Below, one piece after another: positions 1-5,222 of a DNA stretch of 5,222 nucleotides. A program made the position numbers and the translations under genes. How positions within the stretch are numbered: position 1 is the first letter of the stretch; the number at the start of each line of letters is the position of its first letter. The notes under the pieces were generated by a model. The model made no database searches, was not told where the DNA came from, and saw only the letters and a list, made by a program, of their open reading frames with translations. This DNA is from Nitrospirota bacterium (lineage in GTDB: Bacteria; Nitrospirota; Nitrospiria; Nitrospirales; Nitrospiraceae): assembly GCA_020028595.1 (NCBI GenBank), contig JAIBHQ010000088.1, positions 1 to 5,222 of the forward strand, read 5' to 3'.

Positions 1-342
1 GATCTTTTTGTTCCCATCCATCCAGATGATATCCAGGGAGATGCGGGTATTCTTCATCCAAAAGCTCCACTGTTGCGGCTCGGCAAAGGTGAAGAGCATC
101 CCGCGGTTCTTCTCCAGCGATGGCCGGAACATGAGCCCGCGCGCGCGTTGCTCGACCGTATCCGCCAGTTCGGCCATGATGACGGTTCCCTGCGGCATCG
201 TCACGGAAATCAGACCGCCGGCCGCCGGCCGCTGGGCCAGTCCTGCCGGCGCAAGAAGGCCCACGACCAGGCCGCACAGGATGGCGGCGCGTCCAAGTTG
301 TCGCAGGCACGTCCCATGATGCATCGACGATCCGTTCGACAT
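1..342 (-). CDS. Exported DUF192-family protein, N-terminal part (C-terminus beyond left edge)
   Basis: The visible 114 residues start with a Sec-type signal peptide: a basic stretch near residues 14-18, a hydrophobic core at about 20-33 (ILCGLVVGLLAPAG) and a likely cleavage near APAGLAQ (about 33-37). From about residue 45 the sequence matches the DUF192 pattern: QRARGLMFRPSL at 65-76, GMLFTF at 81-86 and FWMKNTRISLDIIWMD at 94-109. These are hallmark blocks of this small beta-rich, usually exported family, whose biochemical role is not established. The family domain is normally about 110-120 residues, so roughly the last third lies off the window. The start at 340-342 is the first ATG and has AGGA 8 nt upstream. 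A second in-frame ATG at 322-324 (residue 7) is a real alternative, because the promoter-like element lies directly against the first ATG. The gene is divergent from the acyl-CoA ligase. Family assignment is confident; function is unknown. Confidence 0.85.
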   Translation of the reverse strand, partial: MSNGSSMHHGTCLRQLGRAAILCGLVVGLLAPAGLAQRPAAGGLISVTMPQGTVIMAELADTVEQRARGLMFRPSLEKNRGMLFTFAEPQQWSFWMKNTRISLDIIWMDGNKKI

Positions 343-349
343 GCCCGCG

Positions 350-378
350 ATCCTAGAGAGGCGTCCCTGACCTGTCAA
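350..378 (-). promoter_or_regulatory. Sigma70-like promoter for the DUF192 gene
   Basis: On the minus strand a perfect -35 hexamer TTGACA (plus positions 373-378) is followed after exactly 17 bp by TAGGAT (350-355), which matches the -10 consensus at four of six positions. It points at the DUF192 gene. The -10 ends 7 nt before the first ATG, so transcription would start at or next to that ATG. This implies either a leaderless mRNA or real translation from the second ATG at 322-324. Promoter activity is inferred from sequence only. Confidence 0.5.
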
Positions 379-411
379 GGCGGTCCTGCCGCCGGTCGTG
401 CCTGAACGATC

Positions 412-2115
412 ATGGACCGCGCCTGGACCTCGCAATACGATTCCCACGTGCCCTCCACGCTCTCGTATCCCGAAGAGTCGCTGCCGCAGATGCTCGCACG
501 CTCGGCCGCGAGCTTTCCTGATCGCCCGGCCATTCTCTTCTACGGCCGCGTCATCCGCTACCGTGAGCTGGATGCCCTGACCAATCGGTTTGCGAAGGCG
601 TTGCTGCAGATGGGGATCGGCAAGGGCAGCGTCGTGGGGATCATGCTGCCGAACCTTCCTCAGACCGTGATTGCGTTCTACGGCAGTCTTCGGGCCGGCG
701 CCACGGTGACGATGATCAACCCGCTCTACGTCGAACCGGAGATCCGGCAGCAAGTGACGGACTCCGGCTGCGAGACGCTGCTGGTGCTGGATCAATTTTA
801 TGGCCGGGTGGAACCGCTGCTCCAGGGCACATGCCTCAAACGGGCCATTGTCACCGGTGTCGAGGACTATCTGCCGTGGCTCAAGCGGCTGCTGTACCCG
901 CTGAAGGCCTGGCGGGAAGGGAAGCTGGTTCGGAGGCCCGTGCATCCGGCCGTCCATGCCTTCCGCCGCCTGCTGGATGTGCCGCCTGAAGTGCCAACGG
1001 TCCCGGTGGCTCCGGATGACACGGCGCTGCTGCAATATACGGGCGGGACGACCGGCGTTCCCAAAGGTGTCGTGCTGACCCATCGCAACCTCATGGCGAA
1101 TACGTGGCAGATTCGACAGTGGTTTCCGGCCATCAGGGAAGGCGAGGCGGTGTTTCTGGGAGTGCTGCCGTTTTTCCATGTCTACGGCATGAGCGTGTGC
1201 CAGAATCTCTCTCTCTGCACCGGTTCGGCCCTGGTGCTCCTTCCGCGGTTTCAGGTCGGCGAGGTGCTGAAAGCCATTGTGCGTGAGCGGGTGACGGTGT
1301 TCCCCGGCATTCCTGCAATGTATTCCGCGATCAACGGCTATCAGCGGTTGGACCGCTACAATCTGCGCTCGGTCCGTGTGTGCATCAGTGGAGCGGGCCC
1401 GTTGCCCCCGTCCATCCAGGAGCGGTTTGAATCGTTGACGGGAGCCAAACTGGTCGAAGGATACGGGCTCACGGAGGCCAGTCCCGTGACCCATGCCAAT
1501 CCGATCGAGCAGACAGTCGGGCCGCGTCATCCCAAAAGTATGGGCCTGCCGCTGCCGGGCACCGATGCGCGTATTGTGGATGCGGATACCGGACAGCGTG
1601 AGCTTCCCGTCGGCGAGGTCGGCGAACTGGTGATCCGCGGGCCGCAAGTGATGCGTGGCTATTGGCGTCGGGAGGAGGAGACCCGTCAGGTCTTGCGGGA
1701 CGGCTGGCTCTATACGGGCGACATGGCGCGGCGCGATGCGGACGGCTATTTTTACATCGAGGATCGCAAAAAAGACATGATCAAATCGGGCGGGGAGAAT
1801 GTCTACCCGCGCGAGGTGGAGGAAATTTTGCTCCGGCATCCGGCGGTGAAGGACGCCGTCGTCGCGGGCATTCCCCAGGAGCTGCGGGGCGAATTAATCA
1901 AGGCCTATGTCGTGCTGAAAGACGGCGAGACGGCGGCCTCAGCCGATCTGCTGGAGCATTGCCGGAGGAATCTGGCGAAGTTCAAGGTGCCGAAACGTGT
2001 GGAATTCAGGAGCGAACTGCCCAAAACGATCGTCGGCAAGGTGCTGCGGCGCGTCCTGGTCGACGAAGAATTGAAACGCCGCACCGCGTCTCACGCGGAC
2101 GGGGCCGCCGAGTAG
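412..2115 (+). CDS. fadD: Long-chain fatty-acid--CoA ligase (FadD-type AMP-forming acyl-CoA synthetase)
   Basis: This 567-residue protein belongs to the ANL adenylating superfamily, which activates a carboxylate with ATP to an acyl-adenylate and transfers it to CoA. All core motifs are present in order: the P-loop YTGGTTGVPKG at 209-219, PFFHVYG at 253-259, YGLTEASP at 351-358, and the acyl-CoA synthetase signature from DGWLYTGD (430-437) through DRKKDMIKSGGENVYP (451-466), with the domain hinge at DRKK. The C-terminal PKTIVGKVLRR (537-547) carries the expected catalytic lysine K543. Length and the C-terminal stretch VEFRSELPK resemble E. coli FadD (about 561 residues), so a long-chain fatty acid is the likeliest substrate; chain length cannot be read from sequence. 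An in-frame TGA at 403-405 makes ATG 412 the most upstream ATG. It lacks a clear SD site, and the next ATG is at 490, which would cut into the conserved N-terminus. It is likely cytoplasmic or membrane-associated and may head a plus-strand transcript with the next two genes. Confidence 0.93.
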   Translation: MDRAWTSQYDSHVPSTLSYPEESLPQMLARSAASFPDRPAILFYGRVIRYRELDALTNRFAKALLQMGIGKGSVVGIMLPNLPQTVIAFYGSLRAGATVTMINPLYVEPEIRQQVTDSGCETLLVLDQFYGRVEPLLQGTCLKRAIVTGVEDYLPWLKRLLYPLKAWREGKLVRRPVHPAVHAFRRLLDVPPEVPTVPVAPDDTALLQYTGGTTGVPKGVVLTHRNLMANTWQIRQWFPAIREGEAVFLGVLPFFHVYGMSVCQNLSLCTGSALVLLPRFQVGEVLKAIVRERVTVFPGIPAMYSAINGYQRLDRYNLRSVRVCISGAGPLPPSIQERFESLTGAKLVEGYGLTEASPVTHANPIEQTVGPRHPKSMGLPLPGTDARIVDADTGQRELPVGEVGELVIRGPQVMRGYWRREEETRQVLRDGWLYTGDMARRDADGYFYIEDRKKDMIKSGGENVYPREVEEILLRHPAVKDAVVAGIPQELRGELIKAYVVLKDGETAASADLLEHCRRNLAKFKVPKRVEFRSELPKTIVGKVLRRVLVDEELKRRTASHADGAAE

Positions 2116-2188
2116 CCCGGCTTGCAATCGGGTCGCGGGGTGTGCGATTCTGCTGCCGCTCGCGTCGCGGAATTACACGGGGGATGGC

Positions 2189-2374
2189 ATGCAAGAAAAA
2201 CGGAAGGTGCTCTACAAAAAAGGCGTGTTTGTCTGCCCCAAATGCCGCCAATCCTATGTCCAGGAAAAATGGATCGAGGAATTCCGCATCCGCTGCCACA
2301 AGTGTGATTACCGGGGCACCCTGACGGAAGTGTCGGTCGAAGAGCATATGGATGAGGAAACGATCAGACGCTAG
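2189..2374 (+). CDS. Small zinc-ribbon protein, function unknown
   Basis: This 61-residue protein has two CxxC pairs, C16-P-K-C19 and C36-H-K-C39, separated by 16 residues. This is the arrangement of a single zinc ribbon that binds one Zn ion through four cysteines. The spacer contains W28 and charged residues, the N-terminus is lysine-rich and the C-terminus is acidic (EVSVEEHMDEET). It has no signal peptide or membrane segment, so it should be cytoplasmic. The ATG at 2189 is preceded by GGGGGA (2179-2184) at 4-nt spacing, a usable but close SD. An ATG at 2184 lies in another frame and is rejected. The gene sits 73 bp after the acyl-CoA ligase and 100 bp before the flavodoxin-like gene, all on one strand. 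Small zinc ribbons of this kind occur in nucleic-acid-binding and protein-binding roles, and nothing here chooses between them. I do not recognise a named family. Confidence 0.8.
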   Translation: MQEKRKVLYKKGVFVCPKCRQSYVQEKWIEEFRIRCHKCDYRGTLTEVSVEEHMDEETIRR

Positions 2375-2461
2375 TTTCCCCCCGCGTTCCCCGCTTCGCT
2401 CCCGCTGTTGTTCAGTTCACGTCATGCCGGTCTGTTCATGCGTATCGGCTCATCATGAGTC

Positions 2462-2467
2462 AGGAGG
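2462..2467 (+). promoter_or_regulatory. Strong SD site that fixes the flavodoxin-like gene start
   Basis: A perfect AGGAGG lies 7 nt upstream of the ATG at 2475. The reading frame stays open upstream to an ATG at 2352, but that extension would overlap the zinc-ribbon gene, lacks a signal-peptide character and has no SD. The ATG at 2475 is therefore the start. It is the strongest ribosome-binding site in the window, suggesting good translation. Confidence 0.85.
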
Positions 2468-2474
2468 TCGTACT

Positions 2475-3083
2475 ATGCGCCAGGCATTCCTCATAGGATT
2501 TTTGCTGGCAGGCCTGTTGGCAGGCCTGCCAACAGGATGGATGGGTGCGGCGTCGGCCGCCGAGGCGCCGGCCTCCGTCACGGTCCTGGTGGCCTATCAT
2601 TCGGCGACAGGCCATACCGAGAAGATGGCGCAGGGCGTTGTCGAAGGGGCTGCGCGCATACCGGGGACCAAGGTCGTGCTCAAGCGGGTGGGCGACGTCG
2701 CCGCCGGCGATCTGTTTTCGGCGGATGCCGTGGTGGTCGGGTCGCCGGTCTACTGGTCCAACATGTCCGGAGACGTCAAAAAGTTTTTCGACGATTGGCA
2801 GTTTAAATTCGGCGTCTTTCCGGAGTTCAAAATGCGCAACAAAGTCGGGGCGGCCTTTGCAACCGGGGGACAGGTGTCGAGCGGCAAGGAAGTGACCATG
2901 CTGACGATCCTGGCCGCCATGCTCGGCAATCAGATGATCGTGGTGAGCGGGGGCGGCGCGTTCGGCGCCTCTGCGACGACGGAGGGGGACAGTCCTGGCA
3001 TTGACGACAAGGAACTGGCATCCGCCAAAGAATTGGGCGCACGCGTCGCCGAAGTGGCCTGGATGATCAAGCGGGGCCGGTAG
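2475..3083 (+). CDS. Exported flavodoxin/WrbA-like FMN-binding protein
   Basis: The 202-residue product begins with a classic Sec signal peptide: MRQ, a hydrophobic core of Leu/Ala/Gly at about 4-20, and an AxA-type cleavage site near A26-S27-A28. The mature part is a flavodoxin-like fold. VTVLVAYHSATGHTEKMAQG (35-54) is the beta1/phosphate-binding loop for FMN. VVVGSPVYWSNMSGDVKKFFDDW (86-108) matches the WrbA/NADPH-dependent FMN reductase core, including the GSP...GNMSG-like stretch. FATGGQVSSGKE (128-139) and GGGAFGASATTEG (159-171) match the later WrbA loops, the last resembling the segment that closes over the flavin. WrbA-type proteins reduce quinones with NAD(P)H in the cytoplasm, at about 190-200 residues. 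Here the enzyme domain is of normal length but is preceded by a signal peptide with no twin arginine. Periplasmic quinone or other electron transfer is inferred, not shown. It is convergent with the oligopeptidase gene. Confidence 0.85.
   Translation: MRQAFLIGFLLAGLLAGLPTGWMGAASAAEAPASVTVLVAYHSATGHTEKMAQGVVEGAARIPGTKVVLKRVGDVAAGDLFSADAVVVGSPVYWSNMSGDVKKFFDDWQFKFGVFPEFKMRNKVGAAFATGGQVSSGKEVTMLTILAAMLGNQMIVVSGGGAFGASATTEGDSPGIDDKELASAKELGARVAEVAWMIKRGR
2506..2528 (+). repeat. Tandem 12-nt direct repeat in the signal-peptide coding sequence
   Basis: The 11-mer TGGCAGGCCTG occurs at 2506-2516 and again at 2518-2528, a 12-nt period that encodes repeated Leu-Ala-Gly-Leu in the hydrophobic core. 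The period is a multiple of three, so copy-number change would lengthen or shorten the signal peptide without a frameshift. It may be a simple duplication within a low-complexity hydrophobic stretch. Confidence 0.8.
2513..2536. repeat. Perfect 24-bp palindrome at the start of the flavodoxin-like gene
   Basis: The left arm CCTGTTGGCAGG (2513-2524) is followed immediately by its exact reverse complement CCTGCCAACAGG (2525-2536), with no mismatch and no spacer. It begins 36 nt after the A of the start codon and encodes part of the signal-peptide core and its end (LLAGLPTG region). In RNA it could form a GC-rich hairpin of about ten pairs once a small loop opens. In DNA it could be a dimeric regulator site. 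It partly arises from the adjacent direct repeat. Function is unknown. Confidence 0.85.
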
Positions 3084-3096
3084 CAATAAGGGAACG

Positions 3097-4917
3097 CTAC
3101 GCTGCGGTGCGTTCGAGTTCCGCCACCATTTCAGCAATCGTGTCGAATCCCGATTGCCAGAATGCCGCCGACCGGATATCCACGCCGACATCCGTCAGGA
3201 TCGCCTCCGGGCTTCTCGATCCGCCGGTGGCCAGGAGGTTCAGATATTTGGGCACGAAAGCCTGGCCCTGCCGCCGGTATTGCTGGTAGAGCGCCAGCAC
3301 GAGCAGATTTCCAAAACTATACGCGTAACAGTAGAACGGGCTCCCGAAGATGTGGGGGATGCTCAACCACTCCCAACGAAACTCGTCCGGCACCGGCACG
3401 GCTTTGCCGAACTGTTGATGGAGCGAGTCGAGATACGCGGCGCTCAGATCCCTCGTGGTGGCGCCCTTCGCGATCATCTCATGCGCAGTTTTCTCGAACA
3501 GGACGAAGTAGGCCTGGCGGACGACGGTGGCATAGATGTCGTCGAGCTGGCTGATCAGCAGGCCCTGCTTGACGGACTTCCTGGTTTCCTGCGCCATGAG
3601 CGCGTCCGACAGAATACGTTCGCCGAATACCGACGCCGTTTCGGCCAGGGGCAGGGTCGCGTGAAACGTGAACACGGAATGCTCGGCCGCGAGCATGCCG
3701 TGCACGGCGTGCCCCAGTTCGTGCGCCAGCGTGGCGACGTCCCGCGCTTCTCCGGTGTAGTTGAGCAGCACGTAGGGCGTGAGCCCCGGCACGACGCTGT
3801 AGCAATAGGCGCCGCTGAGTTTTCCTGGCCTCATGCGCGCGTCGAGGTGCCGCTCGTCAATGACGCGCCGGACCAGATCGGCCAGCGTCGGTGAAAAACT
3901 CCGATAGGCGTCGAGCACCATGCGCAGGGCGTCCGGATAGCGGTAGTGTCCGCGGTCGGCCGGGTGCGGCGCATAAAGATGGTACCGGTTCATCGGCGCG
4001 ACCTTGCAGAGGCGTCCCTTCAAGCGGAAATAATCCTGAAACACGCCGGCATTTTTGACGCAGACCGAGAGGAGGGCGGCCACGGCCTCGTCGGGCACGT
4101 CGTTGCTGAGGTTGCGGGCCGCCACCGGCTCGGAGAATTTCCTCAGAGTAAGATTCTCGTTCTTCCAGTCGCTGACGAGCGTGGAATACATCTCGCCGAC
4201 CATGTCCTGCTGTCCGCCGAAGACCCGGTGCAGCTCCTTGTAGGCGGCCTCCCGCACGCGGGCCTTCGGGCTGCGGATGTGGCTGGAGAGCTGCTCGCGC
4301 GTCAGGATTTTTCGCTTGCCGTCGAGCGTCAGGGTGAAGGTCAGGCCGTTGGTCAGGAGGTCGTAGAGTGTGTTGACGGCGCTGCGGCCGGTCGTATTTT
4401 TGAGATTGATGAGTTTTTCTTCCGGTTCGGACAGCGTGTGCGGTTTGAACCGGCGGATCGTCTCCAGGTGGTACCGGAGGTCTCCGGATGCCGCGAGCAG
4501 GCGGATGGCGTTGGCCTCGTCCACCGACTGCCACCAGAGATCGAAGAAGAGAATCCGGTTCTGGAGGGCCGCCAGCCGTTCCTCGACTTTGGTTTTGAAC
4601 GCCCGCGCCTCCGACTGTTTCGTGTTCTCCGAAAACCACAAATAGGCATAGGCGCTGAGTTTCGAGGACAGGGCGGCAATCTCCTCGTGGAGCCGTAGAA
4701 CATCTCGAAACCCCTCGGCGGCCATATCCGCCGCGAGGGCCGCGCGTTTGGATTCGACTTGCGAGACCCGCTGGTCCAGTTGCTTGAGGATCTGCTCGGA
4801 GTCCTGGGCGGGATGGCGCAGCAGATCGGACAAATCCCATTCTGCCGGAGCAGCCGCGCCCAGTCTGCCCAGTCTGATTGGGCGGATCATGCGGGTGTCT
4901 GTCTTGGTCCTAGGCAT
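3097..4917 (-). CDS. pepF: M3-family oligoendopeptidase (PepF type zinc metallopeptidase)
   Basis: This 606-residue protein has the M3 peptidase active site: ATLAHELGHAVHG at 396-408 gives the zinc ligands H399 and H403 and the catalytic E400. LPLAETAS (422-429) supplies the third ligand E426 at the expected distance. The N-terminal half is helical and carries the PepF-type domain (LYDLLTNGLTFTL at 184-196 and the RSPKARVREAAYKELH stretch at 215-230). The C-terminal FGSPFYCYAYSFGNLLVLALY (524-544) is the conserved wall of the substrate cleft in the pepF/M3 group. Such enzymes cut short peptides in the cytoplasm, and there is no signal peptide. Length is typical (about 600). The ATG at 4917 has an in-frame TGA just upstream and no clear SD. 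An ATG at 4890 (residue 10) is a plausible alternative that would remove the basic MPRTKTDTR start. The gene is divergent from the gene at 4990 and ends 13 bp from the flavodoxin-like gene. Confidence 0.93.
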   Translation of the reverse strand: MPRTKTDTRMIRPIRLGRLGAAAPAEWDLSDLLRHPAQDSEQILKQLDQRVSQVESKRAALAADMAAEGFRDVLRLHEEIAALSSKLSAYAYLWFSENTKQSEARAFKTKVEERLAALQNRILFFDLWWQSVDEANAIRLLAASGDLRYHLETIRRFKPHTLSEPEEKLINLKNTTGRSAVNTLYDLLTNGLTFTLTLDGKRKILTREQLSSHIRSPKARVREAAYKELHRVFGGQQDMVGEMYSTLVSDWKNENLTLRKFSEPVAARNLSNDVPDEAVAALLSVCVKNAGVFQDYFRLKGRLCKVAPMNRYHLYAPHPADRGHYRYPDALRMVLDAYRSFSPTLADLVRRVIDERHLDARMRPGKLSGAYCYSVVPGLTPYVLLNYTGEARDVATLAHELGHAVHGMLAAEHSVFTFHATLPLAETASVFGERILSDALMAQETRKSVKQGLLISQLDDIYATVVRQAYFVLFEKTAHEMIAKGATTRDLSAAYLDSLHQQFGKAVPVPDEFRWEWLSIPHIFGSPFYCYAYSFGNLLVLALYQQYRRQGQAFVPKYLNLLATGGSRSPEAILTDVGVDIRSAAFWQSGFDTIAEMVAELERTAA

Positions 4918-4928
4918 GTTCGGGTTTC

Positions 4929-4937
4929 ATCATACCA
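4929..4937 (-). promoter_or_regulatory. Extended -10 promoter element for the oligopeptidase gene
   Basis: On the minus strand TGG-TATGAT forms an extended -10 (TGnTATAAT with one mismatch). The TATGAT occupies 4929-4934. No good -35 hexamer lies 16-18 bp upstream, which is tolerated by extended -10 promoters. The element ends 11 nt before the ATG at 4917, so a start there would leave a leader of about 4-5 nt. With the ATG at 4890 the leader would be about 32 nt. Confidence 0.35.
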
Positions 4938-4958
4938 TTCCCGATAGCGTTTCGGTGG

Positions 4959-4972
4959 ACAGGTCGGCCTGT
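4959..4972. repeat. Short inverted repeat beside the right-hand promoter
   Basis: ACAGG (4959-4963) and CCTGT (4968-4972) form a 5-bp inverted repeat around TCGG, immediately upstream of the TATAAT at 4975. The position would suit a repressor or activator site acting on the divergent pair. At five base pairs it could easily be chance. Confidence 0.25.
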
Positions 4973-4974
4973 TC

Positions 4975-4980
4975 TATAAT
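4975..4980 (+). promoter_or_regulatory. Consensus -10 box for the gene at 4990
   Basis: A perfect TATAAT lies 9 nt before the ATG at 4990. The sequence 16-18 bp upstream (around 4951-4957, TTCGGTG) is a poor -35 match, and the better TGGACA at 4956-4961 is only 13 bp away. If used, transcription would begin about 2-3 nt before the start codon, giving an essentially leaderless mRNA. Confidence 0.4.
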
Positions 4981-4989
4981 GGTGCTGCC

Positions 4990-5222
4990 ATGACCGATCA
5001 GGAAATCAACCGGGCCGTCCAGTATGTGGTCGCCAGCACATCGTACGGACGTGACACGGTGGCGCACATCATCACGACCGGTTTTGCCGAGCTGTCGGCC
5101 ATGGCGGCCACGTCGGCGACGCAATTCGACCGGTCGACGTTGCTGGAATACGTCTGCCAGTGGACGATGGCGAAAACGGGCCAGCCCGAACCGCTGGTGC
5201 GCGAGGTGCTGGGATGCGCGGG
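4990..5222 (+). CDS. Unrecognised protein, N-terminal part (runs off right edge)
   Basis: An open frame starts at ATG 4990 and stays open to the window end, giving 77 residues beginning MTDQEINRAVQYVVASTSYG. An in-frame TAG at 4945-4947 bounds it upstream, and 4990 is the first ATG after it. The ribosome site is weak (GGTG, 5 nt before the ATG), but a consensus TATAAT lies just upstream, which supports it being a real gene. The translated part looks soluble and alpha-helical, with no signal peptide or membrane segment. It contains two cysteines (C56 in EYVCQW and C76 in LGCAG) and a Thr/Ala/Ser-rich middle. The competing minus-strand frame across the same stretch (4930-5124) runs into the oligopeptidase promoter region and has no family features. 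I do not recognise the family and assign no function. Confidence 0.65.
   Translation, partial: MTDQEINRAVQYVVASTSYGRDTVAHIITTGFAELSAMAATSATQFDRSTLLEYVCQWTMAKTGQPEPLVREVLGCA

Noticed and set aside
8..405. Plus-strand open frames across the left edge
   Set aside because: They are opposite the DUF192 gene, whose minus-strand translation shows clear family motifs and a signal peptide.
2116..2188. Possible terminator after the acyl-CoA ligase gene
   Set aside because: Only 4-bp stems are visible (for example CCCG/CGGG at about 2115-2132) and there is no T-run.
1662..2324. A 220-codon plus-strand frame across the end of the acyl-CoA ligase and the zinc-ribbon gene
   Set aside because: It is a frame-shifted reading of two supported genes, with Arg/Gly-rich low-complexity translation.
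2447..2461. Near-palindrome around CTCATCATGAG just before the flavodoxin SD
   Set aside because: Its arms are 5 bp around a single base, too short to separate from chance and too tight for an RNA hairpin.
2352..2474. An upstream extension of the flavodoxin-like gene to ATG 2352
   Set aside because: It overlaps the end of the zinc-ribbon gene and would bury the signal peptide 41 residues inside. The ATG at 2475 has a perfect AGGAGG at 7 nt.
2506..2522. A sigma54-like -24/-12 pattern (TGGCAG-N5-TTGGC)
   Set aside because: The -12 half lacks the consensus TTGC, it lies inside coding sequence with no gene start just downstream, and it is explained by the local repeat.
2460..3191. A 243-codon minus-strand frame opposite the flavodoxin-like gene
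   Set aside because: It overlaps two real genes and is rich in Arg/His/Pro, as expected for an antisense shadow. The plus-strand gene has an SD, a signal peptide and FMN motifs.
3154..4698. Long plus-strand open frames (246 and 250 codons) opposite the oligopeptidase gene
   Set aside because: They are mirror frames of a well-supported M3 peptidase in GC-rich DNA. They have no family motifs and low-complexity Arg/Gly/Val-rich composition.

Overview
This is a GC-rich bacterial window holding six protein-coding genes, two of them cut by the window edges. I see no RNA genes, mobile elements, CRISPR arrays or prophage parts. The genes are mostly housekeeping or metabolic, with Gram-negative-style Sec signal peptides on two products. 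Gene content and composition would fit an environmental Gram-negative lineage such as Nitrospirota or a deltaproteobacterial-type group. That placement is an impression, since nothing here is taxonomically diagnostic.

Left part (1-2115): a divergent pair. On the minus strand is the N-terminal 114 residues of an exported DUF192-family protein, which runs off the left edge. On the plus strand is a complete 567-residue AMP-forming long-chain acyl-CoA ligase (FadD type). They share a 69-bp intergenic region with a good sigma70-like promoter reading towards the DUF192 gene.

Middle (2116-3083): two more plus-strand genes follow the ligase at gaps of 73 and 100 bp and could be co-transcribed with it. 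The first encodes a 61-residue zinc-ribbon protein with two CxxC pairs. The second encodes a WrbA/flavodoxin-like protein with a Sec signal peptide and a strong Shine-Dalgarno (SD) site. Its signal-peptide coding stretch holds a perfect 24-bp palindrome.

Right part (3097-5222): a complete 606-residue M3-family oligoendopeptidase (PepF type) lies on the minus strand, converging on the flavodoxin gene with only 13 bp between stop codons. It is divergent from a plus-strand gene at 4990 that runs off the right edge and that I do not recognise. The 72-bp divergent region has a candidate -10 element for each direction, both very close to the start codons.

The genes do not form an obvious single pathway: fatty-acid activation, a small metal-binding protein, an exported flavoprotein and peptide turnover. 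I found no convincing new multi-gene system. The points most worth checking are the exported flavodoxin-like protein, the palindrome in its signal sequence, the recurring short leaders and the unrecognised gene at the right edge.
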